Below, one piece after another: positions 7,807 to 17,481 of a stretch of 64,000 nucleotides of DNA (positions are counted from its first letter, which is position 1; each line of letters starts with the position of its first letter). Where the stretch lies: NCBI GenBank assembly GCA_030695565.1, contig JAUYRZ010000125.1, positions 36,941-100,940 on the forward strand, in the 5' to 3' direction. Origin of the DNA: Archangium sp. (lineage in GTDB: Bacteria > Myxococcota > Myxococcia > Myxococcales > Myxococcaceae). The notes below the pieces were generated by a model, which was not told the origin of the DNA, did no database searches, and saw only the letters and a program-made list of their open reading frames with translations. Made by a program: the position numbers and the translations under genes.

Positions 7807-9554
7807 GGCGTCACCTGCGTTCGGAGTGTGAGCAAATCCCAGGTGTGGCCGGTGACAGAGAGCGGCCCCGGTGGACCGGAAGCGACCTTCACGTAGTTCG
7901 CTTTCACCCACGCGGCGATGGCCCGGCCGCTCGCGTCGTTCGCACCGAAGAAGGGCGTGCCGTGCGAGCGCAGATCGTAGCTGCACAGCAACACCACGTC
8001 GGGCGGGTGGGCCTGCAGCTTCAGCAACACCGGGTCGACTCCGGAGAAACCCAGCGAGACCGGGTTGAACTCGAACTCGGGGATCGGGCTCGGCCGCCGG
8101 GCCAGATAGCTGACCGCCGCGCTGTCGGGGAACACCACCAGGGTCTTCGCGCTGGGGGTGTGTTGCTCCACCGCAGCGAGCATGTCGTTGACGAGGCCGG
8201 GGTGGCGCTGGTGCTCCGGCGCGAAGGCGGTGAAGGCATCGCGGCCCGTGCCCACCGTCACGGTCTTGGCGCGGTGCTGCTCGAGGCTGTGCAGGGTGAG
8301 CCGCGCGCTGCCGGCCAGCACCAGCGCGCTCACCGCGAAGGGCAGACCCAGCGGCGGCGTCAGGCGCAGCCGCGGCGCTTCGAAGACCAACAGGTGCACC
8401 ACCAGCATCGAAGCGAGCACTGCCATGGTGAAGCCGTAGTGAAACACCCGCACGTTGAGCGCCATGCGCGCCAGCATCGCCAGCGCGGCCAGCGAGAGGA
8501 GCCACAGCGGCGCCCACTTCTTCTCTCCTCGGAGCAGCGCTGCGCTGGCACCCGCGCAGGTCAGCAACGCAGGTACCAGCAGCGCGCGTCCCACCCGCAG
8601 CCAATCGGTCAGCCCGACCAGCGCGACGGCGAGCAAGAACCCCATCACCACCGTCACGCGCGGTGCGCGTTTGAATGCCCAGGGGGCGAAGGCGATCAAG
8701 GTCATCACGCCGAGCAACACCGCGCCCCGGCTCGCGTGAGCGACGAGATTGATCCACGGCGCGTCGGTGCCGAGATCGGTGGCGAAAATAGGCACCGCGG
8801 CGAGGGTCGCGCGCACGTCGGGCGAGAGCGTGAAGATGATCACCTGATTGAAGGCGCGCAGGCCGTAGAGCACGCCTCCTTCCGCGGTGAGCAGCAACCA
8901 CACCGGCACGCTCACCAGCGCAAAGCCCAGAAAGAAACGGAGCGGGGGCAGGCGGCGCCGCAACGCGGTGAGCGCGAACACCACCACGGCCGCGGCGAGC
9001 AGCGTCTCGGCCTTGGAGAGCCAGGCGATGGCGAGGCCTGCTCCGGCGAGCCACCACGCGCGGGGTGATTCTTCCTTCGTGTTGGCCAGCGCGCCTTCGA
9101 GCGTGAGCAACACTCCGAAGAAACCCCACGTCGCTTGCGACACGTAGGGGGTGATGAAGTTGTAGTTGCCCAGCAGGGTGTACTGGCCGAAGCAGAAGAC
9201 GAGCACGAACACCGCGCTGCCGACCCAGGCCGAGAGGCGATCGCCCACGTGGAGCAGCACCGCGTGCATGGTGAACAGACAACCGAGCGCGACGGCCACG
9301 TTGAGCGCGACCAGCACGTCGAGCCCCGGGCCGAAGAGCGAGAAGGCGGCCGCAGTCACCAACGACGCCAACGGGCCGTACCAGTCGGCCACGTCGACGT
9401 AGAGCAGCGCGCCTTCGCTCAACCGCCAGGGGATGTAGAGGTTGCGCCAGAAGTCGACCAGCGCGTCGGGCCAGCGCATCCACGTGGCGGCCAGCAACGA
9501 GGCGAACAACGCCCCGAGCGAGAGCGCGTCGAGCCACTTTCGCTGAAGGTTCAT
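7803..9554 (-). CDS. GT-C type membrane glycosyltransferase (PMT-like)
   Basis: This 583-residue polytopic protein has around ten to twelve membrane helices. The first periplasmic loop contains VDVADWYGPL, the kind of acidic, aromatic loop seen in the dolichyl-phosphate-mannose mannosyltransferase clan. The C terminus is a soluble domain of about 120 residues that contains KTLVVFPDSAAV and ends near SVTGHTWDLLTL. It probably uses a polyprenyl-phosphate sugar on the periplasmic side. ATGA overlaps on both sides place it between a YfhO-like protein and the STT3-like enzyme in one transcript. The substrate is not predictable from sequence. Confidence 0.7.
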   Translation of the reverse strand: MNLQRKWLDALSLGALFASLLAATWMRWPDALVDFWRNLYIPWRLSEGALLYVDVADWYGPLASLVTAAAFSLFGPGLDVLVALNVAVALGCLFTMHAVLLHVGDRLSAWVGSAVFVLVFCFGQYTLLGNYNFITPYVSQATWGFFGVLLTLEGALANTKEESPRAWWLAGAGLAIAWLSKAETLLAAAVVVFALTALRRRLPPLRFFLGFALVSVPVWLLLTAEGGVLYGLRAFNQVIIFTLSPDVRATLAAVPIFATDLGTDAPWINLVAHASRGAVLLGVMTLIAFAPWAFKRAPRVTVVMGFLLAVALVGLTDWLRVGRALLVPALLTCAGASAALLRGEKKWAPLWLLSLAALAMLARMALNVRVFHYGFTMAVLASMLVVHLLVFEAPRLRLTPPLGLPFAVSALVLAGSARLTLHSLEQHRAKTVTVGTGRDAFTAFAPEHQRHPGLVNDMLAAVEQHTPSAKTLVVFPDSAAVSYLARRPSPIPEFEFNPVSLGFSGVDPVLLKLQAHPPDVVLLCSYDLRSHGTPFFGANDASGRAIAAWVKANYVKVASGPPGPLSVTGHTWDLLTLRTQVTP

Positions 9555-11827
9555 CGCGTCCACCTCGTGCGCCCGGCCACCCCTGCGCAGCCCAGCGCGG
9601 CCAGGGCGAAGATCAACCAGACCCACGGCCAGCCGGGAGGCGAGTAGCGCAGCTGCACCCCGTGCGTGCCCGCAGCCACCTTGACCCCGCACAGCCCGCC
9701 GTCGACCCGAACGGTGGGCGCCGGCCGGCCATCGATGGTCGCGGTCCATCCGCGCGCACACTGCTCTGCGACCACCAGCAGGTTCTCTTGCTCGAGGGTC
9801 AGCTGAATCTCCGCGAGGCCGGGGCGGGGCCGCTGCCAGCTGGTCACCGCGTTCGGGGCCGCTTCGTATTCGCGCTCAGCGCCGAGGAGCAGCGCGGGTA
9901 AGGCGCTCTCTTCGCGCATGAACTCTTCGCGCAGCAGCTCGGGGCGGTCCAATCGCCTCACACCCGGCACCGAGGCCCACGGCCGTGCGAGCGGATCTCG
10001 CAGGAGCACCAGCTGCGGCTGCTCCATCTGCGCCAGCACCACGGCGCCCCGGCCGACCGCCGCCTGAACGGTGGACGGCGAGACGATGCACAAGCCCGCG
10101 CCCAGTCTGCGCGCGCACGCGCTGGTGCACTGAGGACGCAGCGAACACGCTCGATCGATCTCTCCCGAGGCACCGGGCAGGTACGCGTAGATGTTCCCCA
10201 CACCGAACCGCATGTTGTGGTCGGGTGAGATGGCCTCGAAGTCACCCCGGCGGGCGGCCGCGGTCGCCGCAAAACGCTCTCCCCGGTACGTGTAGCGCTC
10301 GGGCCAGGCGGCCAGGCGGGTGCGCGCGCCACCTGCGGCGAGCACCGTTTCCAGCAGCGAGGGGCGCAAGGCGAGGTCTTCCGCGGGGCGGGTCTCCATC
10401 AGGCCGTGCGCGCACCAGGCGGCTTGAAGAGCGAGCACCCCGGCCGCGGCCCAGCCCAGCGCCCCCGGCCGGCGCCAGCTGATCAGCCCGAGCACCACGC
10501 ACGCCACCAGGCCTGCTGAGGCGCTCGCACGCAGTCCGTCCGCGATGCGCTCCGCCACTTCAGGCGAGAGCAGCGCTGCGCTCGCGTCGAGCCGGGTGAA
10601 GACCCACGTCACCACCTCGGCGTCGATGGCCACCGCAAAAGGCAGCACCAGCAGGCCCACGATGCCGGCGGACCAGCGATGCCCTTTCCCTGCTGCGAGC
10701 CCCGCACCTCTCGCCGCGAGCAGGGCCAGCCCCAGCACGGCCAGCGGCATCATCTTTTCCGGGTAGCGAAACGCGCTCCAGCCCGGCACCACCTTCATCA
10801 GCAGCACGTAGAGCCCGCCCGCGCTGCCGAGCGAAAGCAGCAGGCCGACGCCAGCGAGCACGGCGTAGCGGCGTGCGCTGGCCAGAGGGCCGCGCATCAA
10901 GCCCAGCGGCGCCAACACCAACACGGTGATGCCCACGAACTCGGAGGCGACCCACAACGCGCCGGTGTGCCCACCCAGCGGCTGCGCCAGCAGGGGCCCG
11001 TGAAAGTCGAGCAGGTCGATCGGCACCAGCGGGCCGAAAGGCAGCTCGAGCAGGCGGATGGGGCTGAGGCTCCAGCGCAGCACCTCTTCGGGCGAGAGGC
11101 CCGCGGCCCGCCCTGAATCGATGGCCGTCGCTGCGATGGCTGGCAACAGGGGCGCGCTCAACGCCAGCATCACGGCACCCGCGAGCACCACGTACAGCGC
11201 GGCCCGAACACGCTGCGCGCTCACCGCGACGGCCCACACCAGGCTCAACACCGATGCGAGCAGCGCGCCTTGTACGTCGCCCCCGTGCAGGCCCAACGAG
11301 AGCACCGCGCCCAGGCTCACCGACCCCACCAACGAAGGCCGCGCGCCCACCTTCTCGGCGCAGAGCACCACCCACGGCAACAACGCCGCGCCGTGCAGAT
11401 AGGTGAAGTTGTCGGTGCTGGAGATGAGGTAGCCGCTGCCGCCGTAAGCGATGCCCGCCAACCACCAGGTCGCTTCCGGCCCGCCGAGCCGTCGCGCCAG
11501 CAGCGCCGAGCCCAGGCCCGCGAGCATCAGGCACAGGAGGATCTGCCACTTGAGCGCCGTGCCGGGCGTGAACACTGCCAGCAGCAGCTGCAGCGGGTGC
11601 GTGACCGCCGCCACCGCCGTGCCCGGCACCGAAGCGCCCAGGCCATCGAGCTCGTTCCAGGTGGGGAAACGCCCCGCCTGCACCTCACGCACGAAGAACT
11701 CCCGCAGCGGGAGGTGAAGGCGAAAGGTGTCGCGACGGGAGAGGTAATTTCCCGGGAGCGCGGCCTCCCCGCCCAGCAAAGCCAGCAACGCCACCAGGCC
11801 CAGCAGGCGAAAACCCCAGCGCTTCAC
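9551..11827 (-). CDS. YfhO-like membrane protein
   Basis: This 758-residue protein has an N-terminal hydrophobic segment, a long series of membrane helices and a C-terminal beta-rich domain. Family-like features are the first loop (YLSRRDTFRLHLPLREFFV, then RFPTWNELDGLGASVPG) and the C-terminal block QCARGWTATIDGRPAPTVRV followed by GVQLRYSPPGW. YfhO proteins are GT-C-related enzymes known from teichoic-acid or lipid glycosylation in Gram-positive bacteria; the role here is inferred only. The GTG start overlaps the stop of the previous YfhO-like gene as GTGA. A longer in-frame extension upstream would lie entirely inside that gene and is rejected. Confidence 0.75.
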   Translation of the reverse strand: MKRWGFRLLGLVALLALLGGEAALPGNYLSRRDTFRLHLPLREFFVREVQAGRFPTWNELDGLGASVPGTAVAAVTHPLQLLLAVFTPGTALKWQILLCLMLAGLGSALLARRLGGPEATWWLAGIAYGGSGYLISSTDNFTYLHGAALLPWVVLCAEKVGARPSLVGSVSLGAVLSLGLHGGDVQGALLASVLSLVWAVAVSAQRVRAALYVVLAGAVMLALSAPLLPAIAATAIDSGRAAGLSPEEVLRWSLSPIRLLELPFGPLVPIDLLDFHGPLLAQPLGGHTGALWVASEFVGITVLVLAPLGLMRGPLASARRYAVLAGVGLLLSLGSAGGLYVLLMKVVPGWSAFRYPEKMMPLAVLGLALLAARGAGLAAGKGHRWSAGIVGLLVLPFAVAIDAEVVTWVFTRLDASAALLSPEVAERIADGLRASASAGLVACVVLGLISWRRPGALGWAAAGVLALQAAWCAHGLMETRPAEDLALRPSLLETVLAAGGARTRLAAWPERYTYRGERFAATAAARRGDFEAISPDHNMRFGVGNIYAYLPGASGEIDRACSLRPQCTSACARRLGAGLCIVSPSTVQAAVGRGAVVLAQMEQPQLVLLRDPLARPWASVPGVRRLDRPELLREEFMREESALPALLLGAEREYEAAPNAVTSWQRPRPGLAEIQLTLEQENLLVVAEQCARGWTATIDGRPAPTVRVDGGLCGVKVAAGTHGVQLRYSPPGWPWVWLIFALAALGCAGVAGRTRWTR

Positions 11828-14001
11828 GTGCGCACGCCCCGCCGCCGCAACCAGAGCAGGGCCAGCAGGAGAACGGATGAAGACGAGAGCGCGGCCCCGG
11901 TGGTGAGCAGCGGCTCGCCATAGTCGAAGCGGAGCGCGCGGCCGCCCGGTGGCACCGCCACGCCCAGCAACGTTCCATCGAGCAGCTCCACCGGCCGCTC
12001 CACTCCGTCGACCCAGACCCGCCACCCCGGCGCCCACGTCTCGCTCACCACCACGAGCGCCCACTGCGCGCTGGGGCTGACCACGAGCTCCAGCTGACCT
12101 GCGCCCTTCCGCACGATGGATTCGACGGTGGTCGGCGCCAGTGGCGGCAAGGGCTCTCCACTGTCTTCGCGCGTGGCCATCGTGGAAGGCGTGAAACCGC
12201 CGCTCACCAGGTGCTGCACCGCGGCTTCGGTGTCTGCCACCTCGACGACCGAGCTGACGGCCCAGGCCCGGCCCAGGCAGGCCTTCGTCTCGTACAGAAA
12301 GGTCTCGTCGGCCAGCTGCGCGACGGGAGCCCAGTCAGGCTGGCGCTGCCCTCGTTCGCGCGTCGAGACGAACGAACACACGTCGAAGAGCTGCGAGAGC
12401 AGCACCGGCCGGCCCGCGGTCGCCTGAATCACCCGCTGCCAACGACGCAACGCCACCGGGCTGAAGCCGCCCAGCTCATCGACGCCATGCAACCCCGGCG
12501 TCGCGCTCGCCCAGGTCGCGTGCAGCAGGCGCCGTTCGCGCGCGAAGTCGTCTGCGCCTCGCACCGGCCGCTCCAGCTTTCGCAACGCGGCGTTCTCCCG
12601 CCACAGCCGATGGCCGGGCGCCAGCGCGCGCGTCTCCAGCGTCTCAGCGGGCAGGGTGAGCACCGAGGCCGGCACCGCGTGCGCAGCTTCGACCGCGCCC
12701 ATCGCCAGCACCGAGAGCAGCCACGCCCAGCGCACCCGCGCGAGCAGCAGCCCCAGCAGGCCCGCGACGGCCAGCAGCGACGCGGTCGAGAGCATCGCCT
12801 GTCGCACGGGTTCAGCGGCCCCCATCAGGGCGGCCCCGGCCAACAACGCCCCCATCACCAACCATCCGGCGGCCCAGCGCCTGCGCAGCGTGAAGGCGTC
12901 GAGCAACACGCCCGCGCCGTGGGCGCTCAAGAGCGCGCTGCCCAGGGCGACCAACGCGCCGTACCGCTCGGGAAAACGGAACACCGACAGCGGCGGGAGG
13001 GTGAAGAGCTGCTGCAGCGGGCCCAGGTGGCGGCCGAGGCTCAAGAAGAAGCCCAGGGCCACCAGGGCCACGCCGAGCCGGCGCAACGGGCCGCGCGTGA
13101 AGAGCCCTGCGCCCAGCATCAGCAGGGCGAGCAGGCCCCAGCCGTGCTCGAGGAGAAAGGGCTGCGCATCGGGGCCGGCGGCGAGATCCCAGCGGGTGAA
13201 GTACGGCGGCTCGAGCAGCTCTCCGTACGGAAGCCGCACCAGCCACTCCAGCGTGCGGGCGGGGTGAAACGACCAGGCCAGGCGCGAGTCGAGTGAAGAA
13301 GCCGAACGCGCGCTCTCTTCATAGAGCGTCCACGCGGGCAGCAGCTGCACCGCGCTGAGCCCCAGCGCGAGTAAGCCCGCGGCCAGCGCGCTCGAGACGC
13401 CGCGGCCCCGACCCTCCAGGAGCGCCGCCACCACGCATACCAGCCCGCCCATCAGCGCCGTCGAAGGGTCTCCGGTGAGCACCTGCAGGGTGAAGAGCAC
13501 CGCCAGCCAGCTCACGCCGGTGAGGCGATCGGCTCGCCGCAACGCCACCAGCTGCCAGGGAATGCAGGCGAGCCCCGCGAGGAAAGGAAGGTAGCTGGTG
13601 GCCCCCAACACCACCCCGGTGAAGCCGAAGCTCAACGCGCCCAGCACACTGGCCATCACCGGCAGCCGGCCCCGCAGAAAAACGAACGCCCCCGCCATCA
13701 GCGCGGCCCAGGCGAGGGTCACCAGCAACCCGTAGGCGAGGTGAAACGGCAGCATGCGGAAGACCGGAAACCACGGCGCGAGGGCGCCCGCGTGGACGTT
13801 CGCGAGCAGCGGCACGCCCCCCTGGGTGCTCGCGTTCCACAAGGGCAGCGACTGATCAGCCCAGGCGCGATCGAGCTGGGCCTGCAGCGGTTGGTACTGC
13901 CGCGTCACGTCCCGGTAGAAGAACTGCCGCTCCCCGCTGAGCACGGGGAACAACAGCAGCGCCGGCAGCACCAGGAACGCCGCGATGGCCCACGCCTTCA
14001 T
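11824..14001 (-). CDS. YfhO-like membrane protein
   Basis: This 725-residue protein is a distant paralogue of the gene that follows it and of the one at 22837-24927. It has an N-terminal anchor, a first loop with YRDVTRQYQPLQAQLDRAW and LWNASTQGGVPLLANVHAG, about a dozen membrane helices, and the typical C-terminal end (ETWAPGWRVWVDGVERPV, then RALRFDYGEP). The family belongs to the GT-C fold clan, so a periplasmic sugar-transfer role is likely but not proven. The ATG overlaps the stop of the TMTC-like gene as ATGA, and its own stop overlaps the next start as GTGA. Confidence 0.75.
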   Translation of the reverse strand: MKAWAIAAFLVLPALLLFPVLSGERQFFYRDVTRQYQPLQAQLDRAWADQSLPLWNASTQGGVPLLANVHAGALAPWFPVFRMLPFHLAYGLLVTLAWAALMAGAFVFLRGRLPVMASVLGALSFGFTGVVLGATSYLPFLAGLACIPWQLVALRRADRLTGVSWLAVLFTLQVLTGDPSTALMGGLVCVVAALLEGRGRGVSSALAAGLLALGLSAVQLLPAWTLYEESARSASSLDSRLAWSFHPARTLEWLVRLPYGELLEPPYFTRWDLAAGPDAQPFLLEHGWGLLALLMLGAGLFTRGPLRRLGVALVALGFFLSLGRHLGPLQQLFTLPPLSVFRFPERYGALVALGSALLSAHGAGVLLDAFTLRRRWAAGWLVMGALLAGAALMGAAEPVRQAMLSTASLLAVAGLLGLLLARVRWAWLLSVLAMGAVEAAHAVPASVLTLPAETLETRALAPGHRLWRENAALRKLERPVRGADDFARERRLLHATWASATPGLHGVDELGGFSPVALRRWQRVIQATAGRPVLLSQLFDVCSFVSTRERGQRQPDWAPVAQLADETFLYETKACLGRAWAVSSVVEVADTEAAVQHLVSGGFTPSTMATREDSGEPLPPLAPTTVESIVRKGAGQLELVVSPSAQWALVVVSETWAPGWRVWVDGVERPVELLDGTLLGVAVPPGGRALRFDYGEPLLTTGAALSSSSVLLLALLWLRRRGVRT

Positions 14002-15770
14002 TTCGGCGCAGGACCTGGAGGCGCTGGAGGACCGCTCGGCAGATACGGCGCGCAGTTGAAGTTCGCTTCACCCAGGCCGGGCGCGAGCTGCGGCGCGTCG
14101 GTCGCGAACTGGGCGATCTTCATGCACACCAGCTCGTCCTTCAGCTGCGAGAGCCGCAGGATTTGGGGCAGCGCGGTGGCGTCGTCGATCTCCAGCCGGG
14201 TGAGCCACATCAACACCTCGGTCTCGGGCGTCTTCTGCAGGCGCCAGGCCTTGGTGGCAGCGCCTGCCGCGAGCACGGGGCGCTTGTGCAGGCTGACCAC
14301 CATCGCTGCGTTCCACGCCTGGGCGTAGGCGGGGCACTGGGTGGTGGCCAGCCTCGCGAACGAGAGAGCGCGCGCGTCGGCGCCCAGCTCGTGGGCCTCC
14401 TGGGCTGCCGCGATGATGGTGGTGCAGACCATCTGGGTGCTCACCCCCCGCAGGCCCGGCGTCACCAGCGCGCGCTCCAAAGCGAGCAAGCCCTGGGTGC
14501 GATCCTTCGTCGTGAAGAAACGAAGAATGTGCGACTGCGCCGCGGGGAACGACGTGTCGGTGACGCACGCCGGGTCGAGATCAGGCTCTTCCCACAACGA
14601 CTCTTCATCTTGCCAGAGCGCGGCGCGGGTGGCCGTCGCGGTGGTGAGCAACAGCGCGACCGCCACGGTCACCACCCGGAAGAGCCGCGGTTGCAGGCCG
14701 GCCGCGAAGATCGCCAGCAGCCCGCAGGTGCCCACGGTGGGCACGTAGAGGTACCGATCGGCCATGATCGCCGGGAAGGGCACCAGGTTCGAGACCGGCA
14801 GAATCGCCAGCACGTAGAACGACATCAGGAAGAGCCGGAGCGGTTCGCGCCGCCAGCGCCAGGCGAGCGCCAGCACGGCGAGCAGCAACGCCACGCCCAC
14901 CCACAGCCGCCAGTCGAGCAAGCCGGTGGGCGGCTCGAAGCAGTAGATCAACCGGTACGAGGTGGGCAGCAGCGCCTGCTTCAAGTATTTCACCTGCGCC
15001 CACGCCACGATGACCGCGTGCGTGGCCCAGGTGCCGCCGTGAGGGCCCACCAGCACGTGATTGGCCCGGCCGATGCCGAGGATCATCATGAAGAAGATGC
15101 CGGCCACCACGAAGAAGCCCCAGAGGCGCAGCGCGATGAGCGACCACTTCGCCCGCGTGCCGATCCACAGCTCCATCGCCAGCATGATCACCGGCATGGC
15201 GACCGCGATCGACTTCACCATGAACGCGCAGCACAACCCGAACATGGTCAGCGCGTACTTCCACGGCGCGGGGCGCTCCCGGTAGCTCGCGTACGCACAC
15301 AGGCCCATCAAGATGAACATCAGGGCCATCGGGTCTTTCATGCCCGCGATCCACACCACCGACTCGATGTGCACCGGGTGCAGCGCGAACAGCAGCGCGC
15401 CCAGCCAGGTGACCTGGCGGGGCAGACCGATCAGCGTGAAGAAACGCCAGAGCAGCAGCGAGCTGATGATGTGAAAGACCAGGCTCGCCAGGTGGAAGGG
15501 AAACGGGTCGAGCTGGAAGGCCTGGTAGAGGCCCCAGTACACCGCGTCGCGCAGCGGGAAGAACTCGACGAACTCGCCCGACCAGCTGCGGGTCGAATCG
15601 AACTGCAACGCGAGGCCCTTCCAACCGGGCACCGCCATGCGGGTGAGGTTGTCCCAGATGTAGAGCGGGTCGTCGTAGTGCGTGAACGGGCTGGTGAGGC
15701 TGGTGGAGTAGGCCAACGCCGTCAGCCCCGCCAGCACCGCAGCGGCGGCCCACCGTCTGCCGTGAGTCAT
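13998..15770 (-). CDS. TMTC-like GT-C membrane glycosyltransferase with C-terminal repeats
   Basis: This 590-residue protein is a close paralogue of the 3936-5642 product. It has the acidic pair in HYDDPLYIW, shared blocks EFFPLRDAVYWGLYQ, AWAQVKYLKQALLPTSYRLI and SNLVPFPAIMADRYLY, and a C-terminal helical TPR-like part of about 200 residues that ends in a proline-rich tail. The membrane part has about ten helices. It is expected to handle a polyprenyl-phosphate sugar on the periplasmic side. It is the first non-pilus gene after pilI, and the ATGA overlap with the pilI stop shows that it belongs to the same transcript. The C-terminal repeats may bind a protein partner. Confidence 0.75.
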   Translation of the reverse strand: MTHGRRWAAAAVLAGLTALAYSTSLTSPFTHYDDPLYIWDNLTRMAVPGWKGLALQFDSTRSWSGEFVEFFPLRDAVYWGLYQAFQLDPFPFHLASLVFHIISSLLLWRFFTLIGLPRQVTWLGALLFALHPVHIESVVWIAGMKDPMALMFILMGLCAYASYRERPAPWKYALTMFGLCCAFMVKSIAVAMPVIMLAMELWIGTRAKWSLIALRLWGFFVVAGIFFMMILGIGRANHVLVGPHGGTWATHAVIVAWAQVKYLKQALLPTSYRLIYCFEPPTGLLDWRLWVGVALLLAVLALAWRWRREPLRLFLMSFYVLAILPVSNLVPFPAIMADRYLYVPTVGTCGLLAIFAAGLQPRLFRVVTVAVALLLTTATATRAALWQDEESLWEEPDLDPACVTDTSFPAAQSHILRFFTTKDRTQGLLALERALVTPGLRGVSTQMVCTTIIAAAQEAHELGADARALSFARLATTQCPAYAQAWNAAMVVSLHKRPVLAAGAATKAWRLQKTPETEVLMWLTRLEIDDATALPQILRLSQLKDELVCMKIAQFATDAPQLAPGLGEANFNCAPYLPSGPPAPPGPAPK

Positions 15771-16531
15771 TTGAAGTCCCGGCGGCGCAGCATCAGCGTC
15801 GCCCCCACCAGGAACAGCAGGCTCCAACCCACCGACGCGCCCAGCCCGTTGAGGAACTCGAGCCCGCTGACGTCCTGGCCCGCGGCGGCCTGGGGCTTGA
15901 AGTCCATCCGGGCGAAGTTGGGCAGCACGTAGTAGCCGGCGCGCGCGATGGCCCCCGTGATGGGCCCGAGCTTGAGGGCGATCACGTGGAGGTCGGCCGT
16001 CCACTGGCCTGCCAGGTACAGGCCCACCACCGCGACCGCCGAGGTGAGCTGGCCGCTCATCGACGAGAAGAACACCCCCATCGAACAGACCAGCAGCAGC
16101 TGGCACCAGATGCCGCCGATCGCCGCGGGCACGCTGTTCGGCGTGGGCACGTCGAAGAGGATCATCTGCAGCGCGTAGACGGCCGACATCGCCGCGAGCA
16201 GCACGGTGAGGGTGACCATGATGCCCAGGAAGCGGGCCAGGATGAACGACGAGCGGGAGATGGGCCGGGAGACGATCAGGAAGACGGTGCGGCGCTCCAT
16301 CTCGCGGTTGAGCATGGCCACCGACATGAAGATGGCCAGGCTGATCAGCAGCAGGCTCATCACCCCCAGGCCGAAGTCGGTCACCACCCGGTCGAGTGAG
16401 AGCACCGTCAGATCCATCACCACCGAGGTCAAGGCGATCGACACCGCGGCGAAGACGGCCACCACCACCGTCACCCGGTTGCGGAGCGCTTCACGGAAGC
16501 CGGCGAGGGCGAGCATCGCGAGCTGCCTCAT
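15767..16531 (-). CDS. pilI: ABC-2 type permease, PilI-like
   Basis: This 254-residue protein has six predicted membrane helices and the ABC-2 permease layout, including the loop MNREMERRTVFLIVSRPISR that is typical of the NosY-like group. It pairs with the ATPase gene directly upstream through an ATGA overlap. In Myxococcus xanthus the order pilA-pilG-pilH-pilI is known, with pilI encoding the membrane part of an ABC transporter needed for type IV pilus formation; the symbol rests on that order and on the protein type. The transported substrate is unknown. Its stop overlaps the start of the TMTC-like gene. Confidence 0.75.
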   Translation of the reverse strand: MRQLAMLALAGFREALRNRVTVVVAVFAAVSIALTSVVMDLTVLSLDRVVTDFGLGVMSLLLISLAIFMSVAMLNREMERRTVFLIVSRPISRSSFILARFLGIMVTLTVLLAAMSAVYALQMILFDVPTPNSVPAAIGGIWCQLLLVCSMGVFFSSMSGQLTSAVAVVGLYLAGQWTADLHVIALKLGPITGAIARAGYYVLPNFARMDFKPQAAAGQDVSGLEFLNGLGASVGWSLLFLVGATLMLRRRDFK

Positions 16532-17481
16532 TCGAGGTCTCCCCCGTGCTGATTCGAGGTGCGCAGGGCGGCCATGAAGGTCTCCTCGAGCGGAATGCGC
16601 TCGGGTTGAATGCGCGAGACCGTCAGCCCACCGTTGAGCAGTTGGCGCAACACGTCTTGCAGCCGGGTCTCACCCACGTGCAGCATCACCCGCTGCGCCA
16701 CCACTTCGATGCGGAGCGCGTCATCGACCTGCACCAGGGCGAGCACCTGCTCCCGGGTGGCGTTGTCGACCACCACCTCGTGAGTGCGGGTGTCGGACAC
16801 CAGCTCCGAGACCTTGCCGCACTTGTGAATGGCCCCGCCGATGAGCAACGCCACCCGGTCGCACAACATCTCCACGTCCGACATGATGTGCGTGCAGAAC
16901 AACACCGCCGTGCCTTCGTGGCGCAGCTCGAGAATGAGATCGCGCACCAGCCGCCGGCCCAGCGGGTCGAGGCCCGAGGTCGGCTCGTCGAGCACCACCA
17001 GCTTCGGGTGGCCGATCAACGCGCCGGCCAACATCACCCGCTGCGTCATGCCCTTGGAGTACTGCCGAATGCGCAGCGCGGCGTGCCGCTTCATCTCGAC
17101 GCGCTCCAGCACCCGGGCCACCTCCTGCTTCGAGGCCGCGCCTCCCAGCCCGGCGAGGCTCGCCTGGAGGAACAGGTACTCCTCGCCCGAGAGGTGTTCG
17201 TAGGGCACCGGCGCTTCGGGCACGTAGCCCAGCGACTCGCGCGAGCTCGGCTCGTTCACGTCGCGCCCGAACAGGCGCGCTTTGCCGCTGGTGGGCAGCA
17301 CGAGGTTGAGCAGCAGCTTGATGGTGGTCGACTTGCCCGCGCCGTTGGGCCCGATGAGCCCGAAGACCTCGCCCGGGTGCACCACGAAGTCGATCGGCTT
17401 GAGCGCCTGCACCTTGCGCCCGAGAAAACCGACCCGGTACGTCTTCGACAGACCTTCACACTCGACTGCACTCGACGACAT
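16528..17481 (-). CDS. pilH: ABC transporter ATP-binding protein, PilH-like
   Basis: This 317-residue protein is a standard ABC ATPase. Walker A is GPNGAGKST near residue 42, the Q-loop region follows at YVPEAPVP, the signature is YSKGMTQR, Walker B is LVVLDEPTSG, and the switch histidine is in FCTHIMSD. About 100 extra residues at the C terminus are usual for this ABC-2-linked group. In M. xanthus PilH is the ATPase of an exporter-like system required for pilus assembly and social motility. The ATG follows the pilG stop directly (TGA then ATG), and the stop overlaps the permease start. Confidence 0.8.
   Translation of the reverse strand: MSSSAVECEGLSKTYRVGFLGRKVQALKPIDFVVHPGEVFGLIGPNGAGKSTTIKLLLNLVLPTSGKARLFGRDVNEPSSRESLGYVPEAPVPYEHLSGEEYLFLQASLAGLGGAASKQEVARVLERVEMKRHAALRIRQYSKGMTQRVMLAGALIGHPKLVVLDEPTSGLDPLGRRLVRDLILELRHEGTAVLFCTHIMSDVEMLCDRVALLIGGAIHKCGKVSELVSDTRTHEVVVDNATREQVLALVQVDDALRIEVVAQRVMLHVGETRLQDVLRQLLNGGLTVSRIQPERIPLEETFMAALRTSNQHGGDLE

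Noticed and set aside
5698..9537. A single 1279-residue minus-strand protein
   Set aside because: The frame upstream of 7806 is an out-of-frame reading of the preceding GT-C gene. The real gene starts at 7806 with an ATGA overlap, and the STT3-like features all lie after it.
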